This document shows positions 1-7,611 of a DNA stretch of 41,485 bases, piece by piece (position 1 is the stretch's first letter; the number at the start of each line of letters is the position of its first letter). Under the pieces are notes generated by a model. It worked only from the letters and a program-made list of their open reading frames with translations. It was not told the DNA's origin and searched no databases. Source of the DNA: Streptomyces sp. T39 (lineage in GTDB: Bacteria; Actinomycetota; Actinomycetes; Streptomycetales; Streptomycetaceae); contig NZ_RDBP01000012.1 in assembly GCF_008042045.1 (NCBI RefSeq), forward strand, positions 1,324,144 to 1,365,628, given 5' to 3'. A program made the position numbers and the translations under genes.

Positions 1-273
1 CACCCCCGCCACGCCGCCCCGCGACCGGGCGCCGGACACCCGCCGCAGACGGCCGCCCAGGGGCAGGGCCTCGTCCAGTTCGTCCTCGCCGCCCGGGCCG
101 GGCAGCGCAACACCCGGCTTTTCTGGGCCGCTTGCCGCGCCTACGAGCACGGCTTCGGCGACGCGCTCGCCGACGCGCTGACCCGTGCCGCGGTGGGGGC
201 CGGACTCCCCGAGCACGAGGCCCGGGCCACCATCGCGTCGGCCGCACGGCTCACCTCCCGCCCCCGGGCATGA
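1..273 (+). CDS. C-terminal end of a primase/polymerase-like protein (partial)
   Basis: The first reading frame is open from base 1 and ends at TGA 271-273; the start lies before the window. The 90 visible residues include NTRLFWAACRAYEHG and a helical tail rich in Ala, Glu and Arg (EARATIASAARLTS). I recall this kind of ending from Streptomyces proteins annotated as bifunctional DNA primase/polymerase, where it follows the catalytic part, but no catalytic motif lies inside the window. The assignment is therefore by resemblance of the tail only. A hairpin at 339-369 follows and would end the transcript. Confidence 0.5.
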   Translation, partial: HPRHAAPRPGAGHPPQTAAQGQGLVQFVLAARAGQRNTRLFWAACRAYEHGFGDALADALTRAAVGAGLPEHEARATIASAARLTSRPRA

Positions 274-338
274 CATGGATCACAAAAGCGATCTCCCCGT
301 CAGAGGCAACTGCCCCTGATCATCCGGTTCGTCCACCC

Positions 339-369
339 CCCGTCCCCGGCCGTCGCCGCCGGGGGCGGG
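339..369. terminator. Hairpin after the partial gene
   Basis: Arms 339-350 and 358-369 pair over 12 bp with one G-T pair around a 7-nt loop. There is no T-tract, as is usual for terminators in very GC-rich genomes. Confidence 0.5.
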
Positions 370-402
370 ACAACCTCCTTCCTCCCCCCGCATAACCGGT
401 CA

Positions 403-408
403 TACGAT
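403..408 (+). promoter_or_regulatory. Possible -10 element (TACGAT) for the surface protein gene
   Basis: TACGAT fits the TAnnnT pattern of the main Streptomyces sigma factor. No good -35 is visible 16-18 bp upstream. The start would give a leader of about 105 nt to GTG 521. The leader ends in GAAGGTGCCTTC, a dyad that overlaps the ribosome binding site GAAGG directly before the start codon. Confidence 0.25.
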
Positions 409-520
409 CACCCGGCAGCCATGCGTGAGTTGACGCCGCATCGACTGCTCTCCGGACGCCCGACCAGCTCCGGATCCGTACCGCGCTGCTGATCTGTGCC
501 CGGACCCAGAAGGTGCCTTC

Positions 521-1783
521 GTGAAACTCCGCCGCATCCTCGCCACCGCCGTCGTCACCGCGGTGACCACCCCCGCCGTCCTGTTCGCCGCCGGCACGGC
601 GCTCGCCGAGACCGGCCCCGGCGACCTCCGCACCACCGTCCGGGAGTCGGCGACGGCCGCGGACACCGACGACGACAGCCCCACCATCGACAAGCTGCGC
701 AAGGCCGCCGAGGAGGCGCAGAAGGCGTACGACGCGGCCCTCGCGCGCAAGTCCGCCGCGGCCGCGCTCCTCGACGCACTCTCCGAGGACGACCACCCGC
801 TCGTCGTGGCAGCCGCCACCGCGCGCACGGAGGCGGAGGCCGCCAAGGAGGCCGTGACGGCCGCCGGCACCGCGCTCGCCGACGCCGAGAAGGCACTGCG
901 GGAGCTGCCCGGGACGGCCACCGAGGAGGAGAGGGCCGCCGCCCAGGCCAAGGTCACCGAGGCCGCGAAGACCTTGGCGGATGCCGGAACGGCCTCCAAC
1001 ACCGCCCAGGAGAAGGCGAAGGCCGCCTCCAAGGCCGTGGACGACGCCCGCGTCGCGGCCTCCACCGAACTCCACCTGGCCACCGTCGCGGTGAAGGACG
1101 CCCGGGAGGCCAAGGAGGCCGCCGACGAGGCGCTCGCCGACGCCCTCGCCGACCAGGAATGCGTCGTGGACAACGACCTGACCTCCGTCGCCAAGGGCCT
1201 CCCCGCCAAGATCACCGCGGGCACCACGGTCGACTTCACCGTCACCGTCACCAACGGCACCGCCGGCACCCTCGACGACGTCAACCCGTTCGTCTTCTTC
1301 CACGCCACCACGGGCGACGACTACGACATCGTCGACGAGCACTTCACGCTCGAGTGGGCCCCCGAGGGCTCCACCGAGTGGGAGGACGTCACCGAGGGCA
1401 CCTACGCCGGTTCCGTCGGCCCGCTGAAGCCCGGCGCCACCGAGGACGTCAAGCTCCGCCTCACCGTCGACGCCAAGGCCCCGGCCGCCGACGGCATCGC
1501 CTACGTCGCCGCCGACTACGACAACGAGGACGGCTCCTGCGGCGGGAACGACATGACCGAGTACGACTTCGACCTGCTCGCCGCCGCCGGTCCCGCCCCG
1601 ACGCCGTCGCCCACCGGCGGCACCACCCCGCAGACGAACACCGTCACCCCGCAGGGCACCACCAACGGCACGCTGGCGGCCACCGGTTCGTCCGCCACCC
1701 TCCAGCTGAGCGCCGCCGCGGCCACCGCCGTCGCACTCGGCGCCGGGGCCGTCCTCGTCGCCCGCCGCCGCAGGACGGTCTGA
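521..1783 (+). CDS. Sortase-anchored (LAXTG) surface protein with a coiled-coil stalk
   Basis: A 420-residue exported protein. Residues 1-30 are a Sec signal peptide (basic start, hydrophobic core, ending AGTALAE). Residues about 60-210 are Ala/Glu/Lys-rich heptads, likely a coiled-coil stalk. A beta-type domain follows (about 215-345, with FTVTVTNGTAG as in DUF11-like folds) and holds two cysteines, ECVV and SCGG. A Pro/Thr linker leads to LAATG at 385-389, a hydrophobic segment and the basic tail ARRRRTV. LAXTG is the signal used by class E sortases of Streptomyces, so the protein should be linked to the cell wall. Start GTG 521 has GAAGG at 509-513. No binding partner can be inferred. No sortase gene is in the window. 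Confidence 0.85.
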   Translation: MKLRRILATAVVTAVTTPAVLFAAGTALAETGPGDLRTTVRESATAADTDDDSPTIDKLRKAAEEAQKAYDAALARKSAAAALLDALSEDDHPLVVAAATARTEAEAAKEAVTAAGTALADAEKALRELPGTATEEERAAAQAKVTEAAKTLADAGTASNTAQEKAKAASKAVDDARVAASTELHLATVAVKDAREAKEAADEALADALADQECVVDNDLTSVAKGLPAKITAGTTVDFTVTVTNGTAGTLDDVNPFVFFHATTGDDYDIVDEHFTLEWAPEGSTEWEDVTEGTYAGSVGPLKPGATEDVKLRLTVDAKAPAADGIAYVAADYDNEDGSCGGNDMTEYDFDLLAAAGPAPTPSPTGGTTPQTNTVTPQGTTNGTLAATGSSATLQLSAAAATAVALGAGAVLVARRRRTV

Positions 1784-1801
1784 CCTCCGCGGAACACCGG
1801 A

Positions 1802-1837
1802 CACGGTGGCCACCCGCCTCTCGGCGGCCCCACCGTG
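1802..1837. terminator. Hairpin after the surface protein gene
   Basis: CACGGTGG (1802-1809) pairs with CCACCGTG (1830-1837), and CCGCC/GGCGG pairs inside it around a TCTC loop. It lies 18 bp after the stop codon at 1781-1783. Confidence 0.55.
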
Positions 1838-1915
1838 CGGCGCCCGCCGACGCGGCCACCGGTCCTGATCCGGGCCCGCGGGCACCGGGTCGGCGCCATC
1901 CGCATGCAAGACGCC

Positions 1916-1950
1916 GAAGGGCGGGTCTCCGTATCGGAGACCCGCCCTTC
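1916..1950. terminator. Strong bidirectional hairpin between convergent genes
   Basis: A perfect 16-bp stem (1916-1931 with 1935-1950) has a 3-nt TAT loop. It lies between the + strand surface protein gene and the - strand small membrane protein gene, so it probably stops transcription from both sides. Confidence 0.75.
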
Positions 1951-2003
1951 GACGGTGTGCAAGGGCGGCCCCGACGGCCGCCTTCGAGACGCACACCGCG
2001 CCG

Positions 2004-2165
2004 TCAGGGTGACTCGGAGGCGGTCTCCTCGTGGTCGTTCGCCGCCGGAGGTGACGCCGCGGTCCGGCCTCGGATCGTCACCAGGCGGTACAGGAAGCGG
2101 ACGGTCATGGCGAGCGCGAAGAGAGTGGACAGCCCGAAGAGGACCAGGACGATCATGTCGTCCAT
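2004..2165 (-). CDS. Small single-span membrane protein, unknown function
   Basis: A 53-residue frame: MDDMIVLVLFGLSTLFAL begins one membrane span (residues 4-27). A basic patch (RFLYRLVTIRGR) follows, then an acidic tail ending HEETASESP. By the positive-inside rule the tail is probably cytoplasmic. The frame stays open upstream to 2489, but that part is compositionally poor and covers the region next to the tRNA, so I start at the ATG just before the span. No clear ribosome binding site is seen, so the start is uncertain. I do not recognise a family. Confidence 0.5.
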   Translation of the reverse strand: MDDMIVLVLFGLSTLFALAMTVRFLYRLVTIRGRTAASPPAANDHEETASESP

Positions 2166-2451
2166 GTCCGCGTGGTATCGATGAGGGGCGGCCCTGACCC
2201 CCATCAGCAGCCGGCACCCCCACCCCAGGGCCAGTGCCTTTGCTTCGCCCTTCACGCCCTTCCCCCTCCTGCGGCTGAGCCGACACGTCGTGCCACACGT
2301 GACCGCATCCGTCGGCACAGCGCGCGGCTCCCGGCCGTGCGCCGATCCATTCTCCGAGAGGCTTCCGGCCCAGTCGACCACCTCGGCCGCCGGCCGGAGA
2401 CCCTGTGCGAACAGGGAGCACCGGGCGATCACGGCGACCGGGCAAGCAGAC
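2166..2451. other. Gap between the small membrane gene and tRNA-Ser
   Basis: About 290 bp without a convincing gene on either strand. The - strand frame that crosses it is an unlikely N-terminal extension of the small membrane protein. I see no repeat beyond short GC-rich dyads. A promoter for the small membrane gene should lie here but none stands out. Confidence 0.4.
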
Positions 2452-2482
2452 GGCCCCTGACCGTCGATCGTGGTCAGAGGCC
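2452..2482 (-). terminator. Terminator of tRNA-Ser
   Basis: Eleven-bp arms (2452-2462 and 2472-2482, one G-T pair) around a 9-nt loop, starting 10 bp past the 3' end of the tRNA. Confidence 0.65.
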
Positions 2483-2492
2483 GCTTCACCTG

Positions 2493-2577
2493 CGGTGGGT
2501 GTGGGATTTGAACCCACGGTGACTCGCGCCACGACGGTTTTCAAGACCGTTCCCTTAGGCCGCTCGGGCAACCCACC
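2493..2577 (-). tRNA. tRNA-Ser (anticodon UGA)
   Basis: Read on the - strand, the acceptor stem pairs GGTGGGT with ACCCACC and leaves discriminator G. The anticodon loop is CTTGAAA with anticodon TGA (+ strand tca at 2541-2543). A long variable arm, typical of class II serine tRNAs, follows. The T arm is GTGGGTTCAAATCCCAC. The length is 85 nt and CCA is not encoded. It reads UCA and, by wobble, other UCN codons, and would be charged by the SerS encoded at 22302. Confidence 0.97.
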
Positions 2578-2610
2578 CGGGCCCCGCCTCACCTGCTGCG
2601 GAGCGGCTAC

Positions 2611-2616
2611 AGCCTA
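2611..2616 (-). promoter_or_regulatory. -10 element (TAGGCT) of the tRNA-Ser gene
   Basis: TAGGCT on the - strand lies 33 bp upstream of the tRNA 5' end, giving a precursor leader of about 25 nt. No recognisable -35 is present. Confidence 0.4.
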
Positions 2617-2682
2617 CCGGCCCGCGGGAGGGCGCGGGGGCCGTGGACGGGACCGGGGGATGCCGGGCGGGGCCGGGGGTGG

Positions 2683-3621
2683 TCAGGGGGCGAGGACGAT
2701 CTTGCCGGTGGTGCGCTTCCGTTCGATCGCGCGGTGGGCCTCGGCGGCCTCGGACAGGGGATAGGTGCGGCCGACCTCGATGTGCAGCCGGCCCGCCTCG
2801 ATGCGGTCGGTGATCTTCTCCAGCACCTCGCCGGAGGGTTCGGCCGTGACCCAGACGTAGCGCAGTCCGCGGGCCGCCGCCTCGTCCTCGTCCGTGCCCG
2901 GGTCGATCGAGGCGCCGATGAGCAGGCCGCCGGGCCGGAGCACGTCGAGGGAGCGGCGGCCGTAGTCGCCGCCGACGAGGTCCAGCACGGCGTCGACCGG
3001 CTCGACGGCGGTGCGGAAGTCGGTGGTGGTGTGGTCGACGAGCTCGTCTGCGCCCAGACCGCGCAGGAAGTCGTGATGGGCCGGCCGCGCGGTGCCGATC
3101 ACCAGTGCCCCCGCTTCCCTGGCCAGTTGCACGGCCACGTGCCCGACGCCGCCCGCCGCGGCGTGGATCAGCACCCGGTCGCCGGGCCCGACGCGGGCCA
3201 GCACGGCCAGCGCCTGCCAGGCCGTGGAGGCGACGAGGGGGACGGCCCCGGCGTGCACGAGGCCGAGGCCGACCGGCACCCGGGCCAGCGCGGCTGCCGG
3301 TGCCGCCGTGTACTCGGCGTACGCCCCGCGCCCGGACACCGGGAGCATGCCGTACACCGTGTCGCCCGGCGCGAAGCGGGTCACGCCCTCGCCGACCCGT
3401 TCGACGGTCCCGGAGACGTCGTTGCCCGGCGTCCACGGCAGGGAGACCAACTCCGGCACCCGGCCCGCCCGCAGCACGGCGTCACCGGGGTTGACCCCCG
3501 CGCCGGCGACCCGCAGCAGCACCTCGCCGGGGCCCGGCTCCGGCACGTCGGTCTCGGTGTGAACGAGCTTCTCCGGTCCGCCGAAGGCGGTCTGGACGAT
3601 GGCGTGCATACGCGGGGGCAT
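2683..3621 (-). CDS. NADPH:quinone reductase-type (MDR superfamily) dehydrogenase
   Basis: 312 residues. The N-terminal GroES-like domain (about 1-125) holds GPEKLVHTETDVPEPGPGEV and GAGVNPGDAVLRAG. The Rossmann domain (about 125-260) holds AAAGGVGHVAVQLAREAG, the NADPH-binding loop of the quinone oxidoreductase branch. The zinc ligands of classical alcohol dehydrogenases are absent. The ending RTTGKIVLAP is typical. It probably reduces quinones or other alpha,beta-unsaturated carbonyls with NADPH in the cytoplasm. Start ATG 3621 has GAGGAG seven bases upstream. It is divergent from an HxlR regulator across 93 bp; such pairs are often electrophile- or quinone-responsive, so the regulator probably controls it. 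The exact substrate is unknown. Confidence 0.88.
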   Translation of the reverse strand: MPPRMHAIVQTAFGGPEKLVHTETDVPEPGPGEVLLRVAGAGVNPGDAVLRAGRVPELVSLPWTPGNDVSGTVERVGEGVTRFAPGDTVYGMLPVSGRGAYAEYTAAPAAALARVPVGLGLVHAGAVPLVASTAWQALAVLARVGPGDRVLIHAAAGGVGHVAVQLAREAGALVIGTARPAHHDFLRGLGADELVDHTTTDFRTAVEPVDAVLDLVGGDYGRRSLDVLRPGGLLIGASIDPGTDEDEAAARGLRYVWVTAEPSGEVLEKITDRIEAGRLHIEVGRTYPLSEAAEAHRAIERKRTTGKIVLAP

Positions 3622-3700
3622 CGGGTCTCCTCGACGGCGGGCGGCGGTGCGTCCATGGTCGGACCCGCCGAAGGCCCGGCGGAAGAAGGCACTTGTCTGA

Positions 3701-3721
3701 TATCGAGGTTCCTCATGGATA
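3701..3721. promoter_or_regulatory. Candidate HxlR operator in the divergent promoter
   Basis: GATATC is followed by GAGGTTCCTC, a 10-bp dyad that also contains the ribosome binding site GAGG of the regulator gene, and then by GGATAC. HxlR proteins bind dyads between divergent genes and often repress themselves. The position fits but the site is inferred. Confidence 0.3.
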
Positions 3722-4128
3722 CCGGCTTCGACCTGAGGAAACACGGTGGCGTGGACGTCTTCCTCCGCGACTGCCCGACCCGTGCCGTGCTGGAGCTGAT
3801 CGCGGGCAAGTGGACCATGCTGGTGCTGGTGGCGCTGGAAGACGGCCGGCCCATGCGCTTCGCCGAACTGCGCAGACGCCTCGACGGCGTGACCGCGAAG
3901 GTCCTCACGCAGACCCTGCGGGCGCTGGAACGGGAGGGACTGCTGACGCGCACCGTCTATCCGACCGTGCCGCCCCGCGTGGAGTACCGGCTCACCGGGC
4001 TCGGGCAGGAGGCGGGCGGCCTGCTGCAGCGCATCACCGACTGGTCCCAGGCGAACGTCGCCGCCATCGAGGCCGCCAGAGCGGAGTTCGACGAGCGGGC
4101 CGCCCGTCCCCCCGCCGCCGCCGGATAG
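3715..4128 (+). CDS. HxlR-family winged-helix transcriptional regulator
   Basis: 137 residues. The family signature is complete: CPTRAVLELIAGKWTMLVL, then RFAELRRRLDGVTAKVLTQT (recognition helix region), LREGLL-type wing (ALEREGLLTRTVYPTVPP) and RVEYRLTGLG. The leading cysteine (DCPTR) is the residue that senses thiol-reactive compounds in YodB/HypR-like members, so redox or quinone sensing is plausible. Start ATG 3715 follows GAGG at 3705-3708. The divergent neighbour is a quinone-reductase-type enzyme, its likely target. The C-terminal 15 residues are Ala/Pro-rich and probably disordered. Confidence 0.9.
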   Translation: MDTGFDLRKHGGVDVFLRDCPTRAVLELIAGKWTMLVLVALEDGRPMRFAELRRRLDGVTAKVLTQTLRALEREGLLTRTVYPTVPPRVEYRLTGLGQEAGGLLQRITDWSQANVAAIEAARAEFDERAARPPAAAG

Positions 4129-4175
4129 GGCCGCCGCGCCCTGCCGCGGTGGACAGGGCGGACGGCAGAGCCGAG

Positions 4176-4210
4176 GACAGGCGGAGGACAGCCGACGACA
4201 GGCGGAGGAC
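4176..4210 (+). repeat. Short 21-bp-period direct repeat
   Basis: GACAGGCGGAGGAC occurs at 4176-4189 and again at 4197-4210, 21 bp apart, just before and into the terminator hairpin. Probably slippage in non-coding DNA. Confidence 0.6.
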
Positions 4211-4248
4211 CGGCGACCGTGTGCGCGGGCACATGGTCGCCGGTCCTC
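4205..4248. terminator. Long bidirectional terminator hairpin
   Basis: A 20-bp stem (4205-4224 with 4229-4248, one G-T pair) with a GCGG loop, set between the convergent HxlR and HtrA-like genes. Confidence 0.8.
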
Positions 4249-4270
4249 ACGGGAGCGGGGAGAGCGGGGG

Positions 4271-5635
4271 TCAGCTGTCGCCCTTGCGTTCGCCGAGGGT
4301 CAGCTCCGCCGTCTGCTCCTTGCCGTCGCGCTCGTACGTCAGCTTGACCTTGTCGCCGGGCTCGTGGGTCCAGATCTCGCTGATGAGGGTCGGTCCGCTG
4401 TCGATCTCCTTGCCGTCGAAGCCGGTGATCACGTCACCGGACTTCAGGCCGGCCCGGCCCGCGGGGCTGTCCGGCGGGACGGCCTCGCTGCCGCCCGCAC
4501 CCTCGGAGGCGATCTTCGCGCCGCCGCCCTGACCCGACATGTCGACGGTGGCGCCGATGACCGGGTAGACCGGGGTGCCGGTCCTGATCAGCTGTTCGGC
4601 GACGGTCTTCGCCTGGTTGATCGGGATCGCGAAGCCCAGGCCGATGGAGCCCGCCTGGGTCTGTCCCATGCCGCTTCCCGCGGACTGGATGGCGGAGTTG
4701 ATGCCGATCACCGCGCCGCCCGAGTCGAGCAGCGGGCCGCCGGAGTTGCCCGGGTTGATGGAGGCGTCGGTCTGGAGCGCGCTCATGTAGGAGTTCTTGC
4801 CGCTGGAGCCGTCACCGGAGGCGACGGGACGGTTCTTGGCGCTGATGATGCCGGTGGTGACCGTGTTGGAGAGACCGAACGGGGCGCCGATGGCGATGGT
4901 GGAGTCGCCGACCGCGACCTTGTCCGAGTTGCCGAGCGGCAGCGGCGCGAGCCCGCCGGGGGCGTCCTTGAGCTTGAGGACGGCCACGTCGTAGCCCTGG
5001 GCGCGGCCGACGACCTCGGCGTCGTAGGTCTTGCCGTCGGAGAAGGTCGCCGACAGGGTGCCGCCCTCGGCGGCCGACTCCACCACGTGGTTGTTGGTGA
5101 GGATGTGGCCCTCGCGGTCGTACACGAAGCCGGTGCCCGTGCCGCCCTCGCCGCCTTCGCCGCCTTCGCCGCCGATGCCGCCGCCGCCCGACTTCGCCTC
5201 GATGGTGACGACGCCCGGCAGCGCCTTGCCGGCGACCGCCGCCACGGTGCCCGGCTCCCGCTTGAGGTCCTGCGGCGCGGCCGCGGAGACCGTCGTCGAG
5301 CCGGTGCCGTCGTCGTTGCGCTCGGCGGCCCAGTAGCCGATGCCGCCGCCGACCCCGCCGGCGACGAGTGCCGCCACCAGGACGGCGGCGACGAGCCCGC
5401 CGGAACGGCGCCGCCGCGGCTCGCCGGGGGGAGCGTGCTGCGAGCCGGGGTCGCCCCAGACGGGGCCGCCGCCGTGCGAGCCGCCGCCGTAGGCGGGGAG
5501 CGCGGGCGGGGCGGGCGGCCAGGCGGGGCCGGAGCCCTGCGGGGCGGGCGCCTGGTGGGCGGCCGTCGCGTGCCCGGCGAAGGGGTCCTGGGAGCGTGGA
5601 ACCCGTGGAACCTGAGGAGACAGAGCTGTGAGCAC
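4271..5635 (-). CDS. HtrA/DegP-like trypsin-fold protease with PDZ domain; 5' end rearranged
   Basis: The body is an intact envelope quality-control protease. A Pro/Gly-rich cytoplasmic part leads to basic EPRRRRSGG and one membrane span (LVAAVLVAALVAGGVGGGIGYW). The extracytoplasmic trypsin domain has His in LTNNHVVE (codon at 5087-5089), Asp in YDVAVLKL and Ser in GNSGGPLL (codon at 4742-4744). A PDZ domain near the C terminus contains PAGRAGLKSGDVITGFDGKEI. The 5' end is abnormal. The expected start, GTG at 5766 with GAGGAG before it and reading MSTENEGNAVPAAP, is out of frame with the protease because a 93-bp inverted copy of the start region has been added. The coordinates given use the in-frame GTG at 5635, which has no ribosome binding site; the frame stays open to 5884. 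The gene may be silent, or expressed from a makeshift start, or the assembly may be wrong. Confidence 0.8.
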   Translation of the reverse strand: MLTALSPQVPRVPRSQDPFAGHATAAHQAPAPQGSGPAWPPAPPALPAYGGGSHGGGPVWGDPGSQHAPPGEPRRRRSGGLVAAVLVAALVAGGVGGGIGYWAAERNDDGTGSTTVSAAAPQDLKREPGTVAAVAGKALPGVVTIEAKSGGGGIGGEGGEGGEGGTGTGFVYDREGHILTNNHVVESAAEGGTLSATFSDGKTYDAEVVGRAQGYDVAVLKLKDAPGGLAPLPLGNSDKVAVGDSTIAIGAPFGLSNTVTTGIISAKNRPVASGDGSSGKNSYMSALQTDASINPGNSGGPLLDSGGAVIGINSAIQSAGSGMGQTQAGSIGLGFAIPINQAKTVAEQLIRTGTPVYPVIGATVDMSGQGGGAKIASEGAGGSEAVPPDSPAGRAGLKSGDVITGFDGKEIDSGPTLISEIWTHEPGDKVKLTYERDGKEQTAELTLGERKGDS

Positions 5636-5798
5636 CGAGAACGAGGGCAACGCGGTTCCTGCCGCCCCGTCCGTACCGCCTCGGCCGGGCCCTCGGGAGC
5701 GGTGTCCGGCCGAGGCGGTACGGACGGGGCGGCAGGAACCGCGTTGCCCTCGTTCTCGGTGCTCACAGCTCTGTCTCCTCAGGTTCCACGGGTTCCAC
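5596..5798. repeat. 93-bp perfect inverted repeat with 17-bp spacer over the htrA start
   Basis: Bases 5596-5688 are the exact reverse complement of 5706-5798; the spacer is 5689-5705. Each arm carries the same gene start: tandem GTGGAACC, the ribosome binding site GAGGAGACAG, a GTG codon and about 20 codons (MSTENEGNAVPAAPSVPPRP). One copy points left (GTG 5766) into the protease and one points right (GTG 5628) toward the glycerophosphodiesterase. CGGCCGG beside the spacer could have primed fold-back synthesis. See findings. Confidence 0.97.
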
Positions 5799-6027
5799 AG
5801 GTCCACTTCGGGTTCGGGCACGAGTCGGCGTGACTCCGGGGCGTTCGCTGTGCGAGTGTCCGCGGTCAGCTTTTCCCACCGCACGTCAGGCCACTGTAAG
5901 CAGGACCTGTGTGTATTCCGGCAATCCTTTACTTACGACAAATGGGGCGCATCTTCAAAGCCCCCGGACGGCCGGACCACCAGCGCTCCGCCGCCCTCTC
6001 CCCCGTCTGCCCCGTCACGGTGACACC
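5799..6027. promoter_or_regulatory. Divergent promoter region of htrA-like and glycerophosphodiesterase genes
   Basis: 229 bp between the rearranged repeat and ATG 6028. A relatively AT-rich patch at about 5920-5960 (TTTACTTACGACAAATG) stands out from the GC-rich surroundings and is the likely site of promoter activity in both directions. No clean -35/-10 pair could be assigned. Confidence 0.35.
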
Positions 6028-6837
6028 ATGACGCGCGTGACTTCAGCACCAGCGCACAGCATCCAGGTCGTGGCCCACCGAGGCTCGTCGGAGGACGCCC
6101 CCGAACACACCCTGGCCGCGTACCGCAAGGCGATCGAGGACGGCGCCGACGCTCTCGAGTGCGACGTACGGCTCACCGCGGACGGCCATCTGGTCTGCGT
6201 CCACGACCGCCGGGTGAACCGCACGTCCAACGGCCGGGGCGCCGTCTCCGCGCTGGAGCTCGCGGATCTCGCGGCGCTCGACTTCGGGTCGTGGAAGGAC
6301 GCGGCCGAGAGCCCCGACTGGAAGGACCCGTCGCTGACCTCGGTCCTGACGCTGGAGCGGCTGCTGGAGCTGGTCGCCGACGCCGGGCGCCGGGTGGAGC
6401 TCGCCGTCGAGACCAAGCACCCCACCCGGTGGGCCGGCCAGGTGGAGGAGCGGCTGCTCTCCCTGCTCGGACGGTTCGGCCTGGCCGCACCGGCCTCTCC
6501 CGAGGAGTCGCCGGTGCGCGTCATGAGCTTCTCCGCCAGGTCGCTGCACCGGATCGCGGACGCCGCCCCGACGATCCCGACGGTGTACCTGACGCAGTTC
6601 GCGACCCGGCGGGTGCGCGAGGGCAGGCTGCCGGCCGGCGCTCGTGCCGCCGGCCCCGGGATCCGGATCGTACGCAGCCACCCCGGGCTCGTGGAGCGGC
6701 TGCACGCGGCGGGCCACCAGGTGCACGTCTGGACCGTCGACGATCCCGGGGACGTGGAGCTGTGCATGCGGCTCGGCGTCGAGGCGATCATCACCAACCG
6801 CCCGGGTCAGGTCCTGTCCCAGCTGGGACGCCGGTAA
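6028..6837 (+). CDS. Glycerophosphodiester phosphodiesterase (GDPD family)
   Basis: 269 residues. The TIM-barrel GDPD motifs are complete: VVAHRGSSEDAPEHTLAAY near the N terminus, then ALECDVRLTADGHLVCVHD. The catalytic pair is H17 and H59, and E44 and D46 bind the metal. The ending WTVDDPGDVELCMRLGVEAIITNRP is the usual last part of the barrel. There is no signal peptide, so it is cytoplasmic. It should hydrolyse glycerophosphodiesters from deacylated phospholipids to glycerol-3-phosphate and an alcohol. ATG 6028 was chosen because the conserved barrel starts 12 residues later. The ribosome binding site is weak (ACGGTGAC). A hairpin at 6844-6862 follows. Confidence 0.93.
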   Translation: MTRVTSAPAHSIQVVAHRGSSEDAPEHTLAAYRKAIEDGADALECDVRLTADGHLVCVHDRRVNRTSNGRGAVSALELADLAALDFGSWKDAAESPDWKDPSLTSVLTLERLLELVADAGRRVELAVETKHPTRWAGQVEERLLSLLGRFGLAAPASPEESPVRVMSFSARSLHRIADAAPTIPTVYLTQFATRRVREGRLPAGARAAGPGIRIVRSHPGLVERLHAAGHQVHVWTVDDPGDVELCMRLGVEAIITNRPGQVLSQLGRR

Positions 6838-6843
6838 CTCCGT

Positions 6844-6862
6844 CACCCTGGGTCACAGGGTG
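6844..6862. terminator. Hairpin after the glycerophosphodiesterase gene
   Basis: CACCCTG and CAGGGTG pair perfectly over 7 bp around a 5-nt loop, 6 bp past the stop codon. Confidence 0.5.
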
Positions 6863-6986
6863 TGCCCCGGCGCATTCACTGCGTAGCCACATGTGTCGAG
6901 TGCGTCACTGCCGCGTGGTTGGCCGGTTTCCGGTCCAGTCCAGAAGGGCATTCACACCGTGGCGTGGGGCGAAGGAGGTCTCGGGG

Positions 6987-7499
6987 GTGGCGTTTGTGGT
7001 GGCACAGGAGGTGCCCACGTCGTCGAGCATGGCCGTACCCCATGGCCCTGCGGGCGTGGGTGAGGCGCGGCACCGGATGCGTGCGCAGCTGAGGGACGGG
7101 GGCGTGTCCGAGACGGTCGTCGACGACGCGGTGCTGATCCTTTCCGAGCTGCTCAGCAACGCGTACCGCCACGGCAGGCCGCTGGGCCGTTCCGACGTGG
7201 GCGACGGCGACGTGCGGGCGGCCTGGCGGGTCGACGGCTCGGGGCGGCTGACGGTCGAGGTGACGGACGGCGGCGGGCCGACCCGCCCGGTTCCGGCCAC
7301 GCCCTCGGTGACCGCGCGCGGCGGCCGGGGGCTGAACATCATCTCCGCGCTCGCCCAGGACTGGGGCGTGCGCGACGAGGTGGCCGGAGAGGTCACGGTG
7401 TGGGTGCTCGTCACCGAAGGACACCGGCGCGAGGACTTCGCCACCCGGGTCGGTGGCCCGTCCTTCGACTTCGCCGACGCCTTCGACGATCTGGACTGA
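6987..7499 (+). CDS. HATPase (RsbW/anti-sigma-type) ATP-binding regulatory protein
   Basis: 170 residues with the GHKL ATP-binding fold of anti-sigma kinases: N box LILSELLSNAYRHG, G1 box EVTDGGGPTRP and G2 box GGRGLNIISALAQDWG. There is no sensor or dimerisation domain. Streptomyces carry dozens of such proteins, which act as anti-sigma kinases or partners of SpoIIE-type phosphatases and anti-anti-sigma factors. Start GTG 6987 has a strong AAGGAGG at 6972-6978. The tail is acidic and aromatic (PSFDFADAFDDLD). A SpoIIE-type phosphatase lies 3.4 kb away (10867), but I see no direct evidence that they work together. Confidence 0.88.
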   Translation: MAFVVAQEVPTSSSMAVPHGPAGVGEARHRMRAQLRDGGVSETVVDDAVLILSELLSNAYRHGRPLGRSDVGDGDVRAAWRVDGSGRLTVEVTDGGGPTRPVPATPSVTARGGRGLNIISALAQDWGVRDEVAGEVTVWVLVTEGHRREDFATRVGGPSFDFADAFDDLD

Positions 7500-7611
7500 C
7501 CCCGGCGCCGGACCGGCGTGCGCCTGCCGGCCGGCCGTGCCGCGGGCCCCCGGGTGTCACCCGGTTCCGCGAGTGGGGGGCCGATGCTCCACGCGGGCCG
7601 CGGCATACGGC

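Noticed and set aside
5628..6023. A 131-codon + strand frame starting with the same MSTENEG sequence as the protease
   Set aside because: It is a product of the inverted duplication; after about 20 codons it reads the reverse strand of the same arm and has no protein-like features.
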